Assembly: GCA_016182285.1 (NCBI GenBank)
Contig: JACOXQ010000055.1
Span: 1 to 6,803, forward strand
Source: Candidatus Kaiserbacteria bacterium
GTDB taxonomy: Bacteria > Patescibacteriota > Minisyncoccia > Phycocordibacterales > Phycocordibacteraceae
Direction of reading: 5' to 3'
DNA length: 6,803 nt
Shown here: positions 1 through 5,624 of the stretch, piece by piece
How positions within the stretch are numbered: position 1 is the first letter of the stretch
How the letters are laid out: each line of letters opens with the position of its first letter
Program-made: the position numbers and the translations under genes
Notes under the pieces: generated by a model
What the model saw: only the letters and a program-made list of their open reading frames with translations
What the model was told of the DNA's origin: nothing
Databases searched by the model: none

Positions 1-84
1 CTTTCCGCCGCCGCGACGTTCCTTCAGCTTTTGGCGAATCTCGCCGGATGGAGCGCCGAACTCAAGAAGAAACAAGCTCAATAA
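1..84 (+). CDS. C-terminal end of an unidentified protein, possibly a membrane protein (partial)
   Basis: Frame 1 is open from the window edge to TAA at 82-84, giving 27 residues. The visible part is a hydrophobic stretch (about residues 1-17, L, A, F and W rich) followed by a basic, polar tail with three consecutive lysines (SAELKKKQAQ). That is how a last transmembrane helix with a cytoplasmic tail usually looks, but an amphipathic helix of a soluble protein fits too. Its reality is supported by the stop codon lying directly at the foot of a strong rho-independent terminator (83-127). The other two forward frames give proline/arginine-rich translations with no protein character. The family cannot be recognised from 27 residues. 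Confidence 0.5.
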   Translation, partial: LSAAATFLQLLANLAGWSAELKKKQAQ

Positions 85-127
85 AAACAGCCCCGCCCTT
101 TCTTGAAGAAGGGGCGGGGCTGTTTTT
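83..127. terminator. Bidirectional rho-independent terminator
   Basis: A perfect 16-bp stem pairs 83-98 (AAAAACAGCCCCGCCC) with 112-127 (GGGCGGGGCTGTTTTT) across a 13-base loop. The G/C core is flanked by an A-tract on the left and a T-tract on the right, so the hairpin has a U-run when read from either strand. It closes the + strand gene ending at 84 and the - strand RRM gene whose stop is at 140, only 12 bases from the hairpin. Confidence 0.93.
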
Positions 128-139
128 ATTTGCGAAAGG

Positions 140-502
140 TTAGTATCCTCCGCGGCCATAGCCGCCGTTGCCGCCATAGCCGCCGCGGTCGCCGGCGCCA
201 TAGCCGCCTTCGCGGCGAGGCGGGCGCTCGCCCTGCGGGCGCGCGAACGAGACGGAGAGCGTGCGCCCGTCCATCTCCTTGCCGTCCCAGCGATCTATCG
301 CCGCCTGCGCCTCCGCCTCGGAGGCCATCTCCACGAAGCCGAAGCCGCGCGAACGGCCGGTCATACGGTCGCTGATAATGCTCGCGGATACTACCGAGCC
401 GGCCTCGCCAAAGGCCTTCTTAAGGTCGTCTTCCGTTGAGCGATAGGGAATTCCGCCTACGTAAAGCTTGTTCCCCTGCACTGATGCTGATGCTGTGTCC
501 AT
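140..502 (-). CDS. Small single-RRM RNA-binding protein with Gly/Tyr-rich tail
   Basis: The 120-residue protein holds one RNA recognition motif (about residues 11-88) and a short disordered tail. The RNP2 strand is LYVGGI (13-18) and the RNP1 strand is RGFGFVEM (52-59), with the stacking aromatics Y14, F54 and F56 present. The loop before RNP1 (DRMTGRSRG) is typical of bacterial and cyanobacterial Rbp proteins. Residues 89-120 are Arg/Gly rich with four GGY units, as in cold-induced glycine-rich RRM proteins. Known members bind single-stranded RNA and are often stress or cold related; the targets here are unknown. ATG at 500-502 is the only sensible start: an in-frame TAG lies four codons upstream and the next Met is residue 47. 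No Shine-Dalgarno is close; the nearest GAGG is 21 bases upstream. The gene is monocistronic, between its own promoter and a shared terminator. Confidence 0.95.
   Translation of the reverse strand: MDTASASVQGNKLYVGGIPYRSTEDDLKKAFGEAGSVVSASIISDRMTGRSRGFGFVEMASEAEAQAAIDRWDGKEMDGRTLSVSFARPQGERPPRREGGYGAGDRGGYGGNGGYGRGGY
155..208 (-). repeat. Three direct copies of a 12-base unit in the RRM gene tail
   Basis: GCCATAGCCGCC occurs exactly at 155-166, 173-184 and 197-208 (+ strand reading). On the coding strand each copy encodes GGYG. The identical codon use suggests the glycine-rich tail grew by short tandem duplication and could vary in copy number between strains. Confidence 0.8.
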
Positions 503-544
503 GTGTTGGAACTAACCGATTAACCTCGCCGAAACTAAACACGT

Positions 545-580
545 GCGGTCTGGCCCCTCCATTTCGTCGGGGTAAACCGC
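545..580 (-). promoter_or_regulatory. Stem-loop in the predicted 5' leader of the RRM gene
   Basis: In RRM-sense RNA, GCGGUU (580-575) pairs with GACCGC (550-545) as six base pairs including one G-U. Inside it, CCCC (572-569) pairs with GGGG (557-554) and closes an 11-base loop. From the predicted start near 604 the leader is about 100 bases, and the hairpin ends 42 bases before the ATG. Long structured leaders are known for cold-regulated and autoregulated RNA-binding protein genes. Here the role is inferred, and conservation could not be tested. Confidence 0.4.
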
Positions 581-611
581 AGCGACTTCTAATACTCTGC
601 GAGTGGAATAC

Positions 612-640
612 AGTATGCCAGAAATGTCTCCGGTATGCAA
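612..640 (-). promoter_or_regulatory. Candidate promoter of the RRM gene
   Basis: On the - strand TTGCAT (640-635) and CATACT (617-612) are separated by exactly 17 bases. The -10 is preceded by TGG, matching the extended TGn form, which compensates for the moderate -35. Transcription is expected to start near 604-605, leaving a leader of about 100 bases. The sequence GCATAC occurs in both boxes at a 20-bp spacing, so a repeat-binding regulator is also possible. Confidence 0.45.
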
Positions 641-675
641 TACAAAATGGGGATAAGCGGCCATCACATCAAATA

Positions 676-691
676 TTAATTAATTCTTAAT
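676..691 (+). promoter_or_regulatory. Candidate operator: direct repeat TTAAT-N6-TTAAT upstream of the response regulator
   Basis: Two exact TTAAT units start 11 bp apart (676 and 687), one helical turn, which is the usual geometry for dimers of OmpR/PhoB-family regulators. The repeat ends 16 bp before the -35 box. A matching element with the same 16-bp gap lies before the histidine kinase promoter. The tract is AT-rich, so a simple UP element is an alternative. Confidence 0.35.
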
Positions 692-707
692 GTTGAGAGA
701 GGTATCT

Positions 708-736
708 TTGCAAACAGTTCATTTTTAGCTCATAAT
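708..736 (+). promoter_or_regulatory. Candidate sigma-70-type promoter of the response regulator
   Basis: TTGCAA (708-713), a 17-base spacer and CATAAT (731-736) give a strong promoter match. The expected start near 743 is about three bases before ATG 746, so the mRNA should be nearly leaderless. This also explains the missing Shine-Dalgarno and favours ATG 746 over the earlier in-frame TTG 737 and ATG 740. Confidence 0.65.
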
Positions 737-745
737 TTGATGCAT

Positions 746-1450
746 ATGAAATTATTGATGATAGAAGATGAGGCGCAGATAGCGAATCTTGTGAAGGCCG
801 GCTTGGAGCGCGAGGGATACACCGTTGATTGGGTGGCGGACGGCCTGGCCGGCCAAAAGCGCATAGAACTGTACCACAACGACTACGATTTGGTCATTTT
901 GGACCTCATGCTTCCGGGAATAAACGGGATAGACATCTGCAAGCACGTGCGCGCGAAGGGCATCACCGTCCCGATATTGATACTCACTGCGAAAAGCTAT
1001 GTGGACGACAAGATTTCCGCCTTGGACGGCGGCGCGGACGATTATCTGACGAAGCCGTTTGACTTCAAGGAACTGCTCTCAAGGCTAAGGACCCTGCTGC
1101 GGCGGCCGAAGGACAGGCTGAATCTTGAACTGCGCTGCGACGGCATCGTCCTCAACCCGAGTTCTCGGAAGGTCCATATAGACGGAAAGGAGATGAGGCT
1201 TACGCTCAAGGAGTTCGGCATCCTGGAATATCTCATGCGCCATCCGAACACGGTGGTCACCAGAGACGACATACTCTTCAACGTGTGGGACTTCCACTTT
1301 GACTCCTTCAGCAACGTCGTGGACGTCCACATCAATCATCTGCGGAGGAAGATTGCGAAGAAAGGCCGGAAGAACTTCTTGGAGACGGTGCGAGGCGTCG
1401 GCTATCGGATTAATGCCGTGACAGAGGAGCATCTTCTTCTGCCGGCGTAA
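746..1450 (+). CDS. OmpR/PhoB-family two-component response regulator
   Basis: This is a 234-residue DNA-binding response regulator, the normal length for the family. The receiver domain (about 1-115) has the acidic pocket E7-D8, phosphoacceptor D53 in the LDLMLPG context, T81 in LTAK and K103 in TKPF, so all catalytic residues are present. The winged-helix output domain (about 130-222) carries the family signatures LTLKEFGILEYL, the VVDVHINHLRRKI recognition-helix region and the closing ETVRGVGYRI hairpin. The last 12 residues are a non-conserved tail. The start at 746 gives the usual MKLLMIEDE opening and fits the promoter; in-frame ATG 740 and TTG 737 would add two or three residues. The likely phosphodonor is the adjacent kinase, whose gene is convergent and overlaps this one by 41 bases. 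Targets are unknown; autoregulation and the surface genes are candidates. Confidence 0.96.
   Translation: MKLLMIEDEAQIANLVKAGLEREGYTVDWVADGLAGQKRIELYHNDYDLVILDLMLPGINGIDICKHVRAKGITVPILILTAKSYVDDKISALDGGADDYLTKPFDFKELLSRLRTLLRRPKDRLNLELRCDGIVLNPSSRKVHIDGKEMRLTLKEFGILEYLMRHPNTVVTRDDILFNVWDFHFDSFSNVVDVHINHLRRKIAKKGRKNFLETVRGVGYRINAVTEEHLLLPA
1410..1450. other. 41-base tail-to-tail overlap of response regulator and kinase genes
   Basis: The regulator stop (TAA 1448-1450) lies inside the kinase gene, and the kinase stop (TTA on +, 1412-1410) lies inside the regulator gene. The overlap covers only the variable tails of both proteins: regulator residues after the GVGYRI hairpin and about the last 13 kinase residues, well past the HATPase core. 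No terminator hairpin is visible near either stop, so read-through would produce longer antisense RNA. Confidence 0.9.
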
Positions 1451-3866
1451 TTTTCATTGCGGGCGGCTGTGCGACGTTGTGCGCGGCCATGCCGGCGAGC
1501 GGCACGGTGACGAAGAATGTCGTGCCCTTTCCGCCTGCGGCGCTCTTCGCGTCGCCGAACGCCCGCGAAGACGGCGATTCGCACCACACGCGCCCGCCGT
1601 ATTGGTCGGTCGCCACCTTCACCATATAGAGGCCGAGTCCGGTGCCCTTCACCTTGCCGTCCACCTGGACTCTGAAGAGCTTCTCAAATATTCTCGTCTG
1701 CTGTTCTTTCGGTATGCCGTCGCCGGTGTCGGAAATCGCCACGAGGACGTCTTTCCCCTGCTTCGCAATTTCTACCAGAATCGCGCCGTTTGGCGAGCTA
1801 TATTTCATCGCGTTGGAAACGAGGTTTTCCAAGATAATCCTCATCAGCCGCTGGTCAATCTTGATTGCTGGCAGGCTCTTGTCGTAGAGCCTCTTTATCT
1901 TCATTTTCTTGTTTTTTGCGGCAATGGAGATGTCCTGCAGTATCTCATCCGAAAGCTTCGGCAAGTTCGTCGGTTCCGGGCTGACGACAAGCGTTCCCAT
2001 CTGGATTCTGGAGATATTCAGCAGAGTCTCAATGATGTCGGTCATGTCTTTAATCCCGTTGAAGGCGATCTTCAGATATTTTTTCTGTTCACCGGTCAGG
2101 GCATCGCCGAGGCCGTGCAGGAGAGTGTCAATGGAGAGGCTTATGCTGGTGAGCGGCGTGCGAAGCTGGTGCGAGGCGAATGAGATGAACTCGCTCTTCG
2201 CCTTGTCTATTTCTTTTTCGTACGTGATGTCGCGCAAGACGACGACGGTCCCCAGCACGCCGCCGCCGATGACAAACGGCGCCGCGCTTATTGAAAGTGA
2301 CACCCGCCGCCCGTCCTTTTTATTCACCACGTGGAACGAGGCGGAGTCGGTTATCGGCATCTCCTCGCGCTTGGACGCGTCGCCCTCTACGCGAATCGGA
2401 CCCGTATCCCGAGACGCCTTTTTGCCATGCTCGTCAAAAAACGAAATGGCATCGTACAAGTCGCGGCCTAGCGCCTCTCCCGCCCTTATTCCGCAAATTC
2501 TTTCCACCGCTTTATTTATGAATGTAATTTCTCCGCTCGTATCGGTCACCAATATCCCGTCGGCGATGCTTAGGAGGAGCGCGTCGTCCCGGGCTTTCCC
2601 CTCCGCCATCTTCCGCGCATACTCCTCCAGCTTCCGTTCCGTTTTTTTCCTGTTCGTAATGTCCCGTTCTATCCCTACGAAAAATTGTATATTGCGCTTT
2701 TCGTCCAATATTGGCGAGATGGTGGCAAGCGAGTAATACAGCTGGCCGTTCTTCCTTCTGTTTACGAATTCGCCGACAAAATCCTCTTTTTTATCTTTTA
2801 TAGTTTTCCAAAGTTCTTGGTAGAACTCCCCGCCCATCTGCTTTCCCCACAAGACTCCCACCTTTTTGTTCAGGATGTCGCGATTTGCGTATCCGGTGAT
2901 CCTCTCGGCCGCCTTATTCGCATACACCACGATGCCGTCCGGGTCCGTAATAACGACGTGGTCAAGCGTATTCTCCAGCGCGAGCTGGAACTTCTTCAAC
3001 TGTTGGTTGAGATACTCAAGCTCCGTCGCGTGCAGCTCCAGCTCGTTCTTCCTGCGGTCAATGTTTTTCTGCAGTAGAGCGTGAGGGTCTTCAAAGCTGG
3101 TTATCACCACGGCCCGATATAGGAGATAAAAAGCGATGATTTTCAGCAGATGGCCCGCGATGTCAAGAGAGCCGTGCTCGCCGGCATGCATGGCGAAGAG
3201 TAGTTCGGAAATGGCGCTGACGGCCGCGAACATGAACAAGAGAATGAACACCGCGCTCCCGAATGACGCACGCTTTTTCGCCAGAGAAACCAGCGAGAGG
3301 ATAATCAGAGCGGTGACGATGAATTCGCTCGCCATCATAAAGGATGTCTGTCCCGCGCCGCTCACATACGCGGTCGGGAACAGGTCCCAGTAAAAGATGG
3401 AGAGCAACACGAGGGACGCGATGGCCGCGTACGCGAACAGGACGGCATTCGCCTTTAACTTTTTGTTTATAAAGAAGGGCGCCGCGAGGAGCGAGCCTGC
3501 CTGGAGATACCGAGCCGCGATCCACAGCTGGTCGGTCATATTCGTCTCCATATTGCCGGCGGTCACGCCCATGCCTCCGTAAAACAGCGTGTGCAGGAGG
3601 TCAAAGGAAGCGACGAAGACGAGCGAGATGCCGATGAAAAGCAGATAGTTATTGTTCAAATATTCCCGCGCATGCCACGTGATGGAGAACACGATTACCA
3701 TAATCACGACGCTGAACATCTCGGCCAAACTGTGTGATAGGAGGTAATTTGTCAGGCCGATGAGGTAGAGCGCGGTCAAGACAAAAGCGTCAATAATGAG
3801 ATACGCATACGTATCCGTCGGTATCGCTTTGAATCGGGAAAGCACCAGTTCTTGAACGCGCAACAT
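1410..3866 (-). CDS. Membrane sensor histidine kinase, MASE3-PAS-PAS-HisKA-HATPase
   Basis: The protein has 818 residues. Residues about 22-256 form a multi-pass membrane region (about eight helices) with the MASE3 signatures SFDLLHTLFYGGMG (87-100) and TDQLWIAARYL (111-121). A charged coiled coil (about 265-295) leads to PAS 1 (about 295-405, ending FFVGIERDITNRKK) and PAS 2 (about 428-548, ending VVVLRDITYEK). HisKA has phosphoacceptor H566 in SHQLRTPL. The ATPase domain has the N-box ENLVSNAMKYS (N685), G1 DTGDGIP (713-719), F-box IFEKLF (727-732) and G2 GTGLGL (741-746). All catalytic motifs are intact, but the usual acidic residue after the histidine is Gln567. A 28-residue Ala/Pro/Glu tail follows the core. 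The MASE3 ligand is unknown. The gene is convergent with its presumed partner regulator and divergent from a surface-protein gene. ATG 3866 fits the promoter. Confidence 0.96.
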   Translation of the reverse strand: MLRVQELVLSRFKAIPTDTYAYLIIDAFVLTALYLIGLTNYLLSHSLAEMFSVVIMVIVFSITWHAREYLNNNYLLFIGISLVFVASFDLLHTLFYGGMGVTAGNMETNMTDQLWIAARYLQAGSLLAAPFFINKKLKANAVLFAYAAIASLVLLSIFYWDLFPTAYVSGAGQTSFMMASEFIVTALIILSLVSLAKKRASFGSAVFILLFMFAAVSAISELLFAMHAGEHGSLDIAGHLLKIIAFYLLYRAVVITSFEDPHALLQKNIDRRKNELELHATELEYLNQQLKKFQLALENTLDHVVITDPDGIVVYANKAAERITGYANRDILNKKVGVLWGKQMGGEFYQELWKTIKDKKEDFVGEFVNRRKNGQLYYSLATISPILDEKRNIQFFVGIERDITNRKKTERKLEEYARKMAEGKARDDALLLSIADGILVTDTSGEITFINKAVERICGIRAGEALGRDLYDAISFFDEHGKKASRDTGPIRVEGDASKREEMPITDSASFHVVNKKDGRRVSLSISAAPFVIGGGVLGTVVVLRDITYEKEIDKAKSEFISFASHQLRTPLTSISLSIDTLLHGLGDALTGEQKKYLKIAFNGIKDMTDIIETLLNISRIQMGTLVVSPEPTNLPKLSDEILQDISIAAKNKKMKIKRLYDKSLPAIKIDQRLMRIILENLVSNAMKYSSPNGAILVEIAKQGKDVLVAISDTGDGIPKEQQTRIFEKLFRVQVDGKVKGTGLGLYMVKVATDQYGGRVWCESPSSRAFGDAKSAAGGKGTTFFVTVPLAGMAAHNVAQPPAMKITPAEEDAPLSRH

Positions 3867-3874
3867 AGCACTCT

Positions 3875-3903
3875 ATTATGGACAATCCTAAGCGAAACGG
3901 CAA
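3875..3903 (-). promoter_or_regulatory. Candidate sigma-70-type promoter of the histidine kinase
   Basis: On the - strand TTGCCG (3903-3898) and CATAAT (3880-3875) are separated by 17 bases. The -10 hexamer and spacer length are identical to those of the response regulator promoter. The expected start near 3868 is about two bases before the ATG at 3866, predicting a practically leaderless mRNA. Confidence 0.6.
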
Positions 3904-3919
3904 CCGCATTTTTTAAAAG

Positions 3920-3935
3920 TTAATAAAAAATTCAT
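3920..3935. promoter_or_regulatory. Candidate operator: TTAAT-N6-TTCAT direct repeat upstream of the kinase promoter
   Basis: The two units start 11 bp apart, and the element is 16 bp from the kinase -35 box, the same gap as the 676-691 repeat from the regulator's -35. Relative to its gene this copy reads in the opposite orientation. The spacer is a run of A, so chance or an UP element cannot be excluded. Confidence 0.3.
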
Positions 3936-3962
3936 AACGGCTCCCGTATCATCCATCACGCA

Positions 3963-3991
3963 TTGTTCTCGACCGGTTAATAGATCATTTA
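3963..3991 (+). promoter_or_regulatory. Weak promoter candidate for the first surface protein gene
   Basis: TTGTTC (3963-3968), 17 bases and CATTTA (3986-3991) would start transcription near 3998, again leaving only a few bases before ATG 4004. The -10 is poor. An alternative -10, CATAAC at 3933-3938, would give a leader of about 60 bases. A third TTAAT-N6-TTTAT repeat (3977-3992) overlaps the first candidate's -10, where a bound protein would tend to repress. Confidence 0.25.
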
Positions 3992-4003
3992 TCAAAAATC
4001 ACT

Positions 4004-5584
4004 ATGAAAAAAATATATTGGTTCGCGGTATCCGCCGCCGCCGCTTTGGCGACGGCCTCGGCATTAATATTAACGCCGGTAGCGCCCGCGGCGGCGGCAC
4101 TCGCGCCCTTCGGCGCGGCAGGCCCGGTGATTACTGTCGGTTTGGGCAAAGGATTTCCCGCGTGGTATATGGACCAAAACGGACTGCCGCTGGACCTTAT
4201 AGAAGCCGCAGACGGTTTCGGCATTTCAGATCCGGTGGACCCGGCCAACGCTTTCTCGCAGGAACTCGGATTCGGCGCCGAAGGATTTTATTGGGCGGCC
4301 GACGCGGCTGTGGAAAATCCGCACGGTACAGGTCTGCTGGTGCTGGCGATGGAATCCGCTTTTGCCGGAGAGGCCGCGGTTGACGGAGAACAATCGGTAT
4401 TCGGACGCATACGTGTACGGCTGGACGTCGGCGAGCCGGGAACCTATACGGTAACGCATCCTTTCGGCACAAACACGTATGTCGTTGATGCAGTCGGACC
4501 GGGACCGGAAATATTTGATTCGTCGGACATAGGATGCTTCGCCGTCGCGGGGGTATTGTCCTGCGACCCGAACAGCCCTCCGGGCAATCCCAGCAACTTC
4601 GACCTCGCGCTCCAAAGCGGCATCGGGCCGTTCCTTACTTGGGATACGTTCAACCTGAATCCGGCGCTCACCGACCCTCTGTTGTCAAATCAGGCAATGC
4701 CGGGGAGGCGGTATGTCGGGAATCCGGCGATAGAACACGCGGTTACTGGAAGCCCTGTCGGACAGAACTTCTTCAGGATTGAGGGTCCTAATATAGGCGG
4801 CCCCGGAATAAATTCCATTGAAACCGGTTTGTTCGCAGTAGCAGGACGCATCGCCGAGATAGACGCGTTGCCGCCGGAGATAAGCGCCGAGCCGCTCATC
4901 GCCGAGCTCGGTTCTGCCGCAGTCGCGAATGTCACCGTCACGGATGACCTCGGCGCGCGAGCAGTCACCATTGACCTCAATCCGCTTGGAACTTCCCTGA
5001 ATGTGCAGAGCATGGCGACGGAAACGCCGGTCCCGCGGACAAATGCCCTGTGGAGCGCGACTCTGCCGCCGCTTACAGAGCTGGGGACGTTTACTCTGCC
5101 GATTGTGGCAACGGACGGCATCAATGCGGCGAACGGCGCGCTGACATTGTCGGTCGTTCCGGTCCTTGATTCGGTTATCGCCGTTCCGGCCGTAAGCAAT
5201 CTGGTCGTCGGCGCGACTCGCCAGCTGGGTGCCGCCGGCTTTGACCCGGCGAGCGCACTTATCGCATCCGGACTCTCCGTTGCCTGGACTTCAGACAATA
5301 CGTCGGTAGCGGCAGTTTCCGCGAGCGGCGTGGTGACCGGCGTAGGAGCCGGCGCCGCGCTCATTACCGCGACGGTCAGTAACGGCGTGAGCGCCATTCC
5401 CGCGACTGTTGCTGTAACTGTGACCGCGCCGCTTGCGTGCCAGACAACTGCAGATACGAACGGCGACGGGGCCATCGGCATTCTGGAGGTACTTACCTTC
5501 GTGCGCGGTTGGAAGAACGGTTCGGTATCCACTGCGGACCTCTTAAGCGCCATCGGCTTCTGGAAGGTCGGCACCGGCTGTTAA
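4004..5584 (+). CDS. Secreted surface protein: novel N-terminal domain, Ig-like, BIG2 and dockerin-like C-terminus
   Basis: The 526-residue protein begins with a Sec signal peptide (K2-K3, hydrophobic 4-23, likely cleavage near AAALA at about 31-34). Residues about 40-285 form a domain I cannot name, with strong-looking motifs GKGFPAWYMDQNG (48-60), FGRIRVRLDVGEPGTYTV (133-150), GIGPFLTWDTF (206-216) and NFFRIEGPNIGGPG (255-268); C178 and C187 may pair. A beta-sandwich-like segment (about 290-385, with VTVTDDLGA) is followed by BIG2 (about 390-474, with AWTSDNTSVAAV and GVVTGVGAG). The C-terminus has an EF-hand-type loop DTNGDGAIGILE (484-495) and two related helices each ending in W-K-x-G, like a dockerin with only one intact calcium loop; it ends in Cys. 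A structural, adhesive or binding role at the cell surface is inferred. ATG 4004 has no Shine-Dalgarno. The next surface gene follows after 40 bases, probably in one operon. Confidence 0.9.
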   Translation: MKKIYWFAVSAAAALATASALILTPVAPAAAALAPFGAAGPVITVGLGKGFPAWYMDQNGLPLDLIEAADGFGISDPVDPANAFSQELGFGAEGFYWAADAAVENPHGTGLLVLAMESAFAGEAAVDGEQSVFGRIRVRLDVGEPGTYTVTHPFGTNTYVVDAVGPGPEIFDSSDIGCFAVAGVLSCDPNSPPGNPSNFDLALQSGIGPFLTWDTFNLNPALTDPLLSNQAMPGRRYVGNPAIEHAVTGSPVGQNFFRIEGPNIGGPGINSIETGLFAVAGRIAEIDALPPEISAEPLIAELGSAAVANVTVTDDLGARAVTIDLNPLGTSLNVQSMATETPVPRTNALWSATLPPLTELGTFTLPIVATDGINAANGALTLSVVPVLDSVIAVPAVSNLVVGATRQLGAAGFDPASALIASGLSVAWTSDNTSVAAVSASGVVTGVGAGAALITATVSNGVSAIPATVAVTVTAPLACQTTADTNGDGAIGILEVLTFVRGWKNGSVSTADLLSAIGFWKVGTGC

Positions 5585-5624
5585 AAAACCGCACCAAAAT
5601 AATTAAAAAACTAAAACTAAAAAA
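5585..5624 (+). other. A-rich 40-base spacer between two surface protein genes
   Basis: The spacer is mostly A with a few C and T bases. It has no hairpin terminator, no clear promoter and no Shine-Dalgarno. Co-transcription of the two surface genes is therefore likely, and the unstructured A-rich stretch may itself help ribosomes load on the second gene. Confidence 0.5.

Larger units (their letters stand above)
503..745. other. Divergent regulatory region between the RRM and response regulator genes
   Basis: This 243-base gap has no credible coding sequence. From left to right it holds the RRM leader with a stem-loop (545-580), the RRM promoter on the - strand (612-640), an AT-rich direct repeat (676-691) and the response regulator promoter on the + strand (708-736). 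A possible + strand reading frame crosses 436-690, but it shows no domain and overlaps the RRM gene in antisense. Confidence 0.7.
3867..4003. other. Divergent regulatory region between the kinase and surface protein genes
   Basis: This 137-base AT-rich gap separates two divergent starts. It holds the kinase promoter (3875-3903, -), two TTAAT-type direct repeats (3920-3935 and 3977-3992) and a weak promoter candidate for the + strand gene (3963-3991). No terminator or coding sequence is visible. Confidence 0.7.

Noticed and set aside
676..683. TTAATTAA 8-bp palindrome
   Set aside because: It is part of the AT-rich TTAAT direct repeat and too short and simple to treat as a separate site.
436..690. 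84-codon + strand open frame through the RRM start and leader
   Set aside because: It has no domain, overlaps the RRM gene in antisense and crosses the RRM promoter and the leader hairpin.
737..745. TTG 737 or ATG 740 as the response regulator start
   Set aside because: The promoter predicts transcription from about 743, and ATG 746 gives the family's usual N-terminus. The alternatives remain possible if transcription starts further upstream.
1909..2736. 275-codon + strand open frame, and others at 1479-2183 and 2685-3077
   Set aside because: All are antisense to the intact histidine kinase, whose motifs span the whole region; no promoter or domain supports them.
4690..5574. 294-codon - strand open frame
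   Set aside because: It lies fully antisense to the first surface protein, and is low-complexity Ala/Ser/Thr/Val with no domain; an effect of GC-rich third positions.
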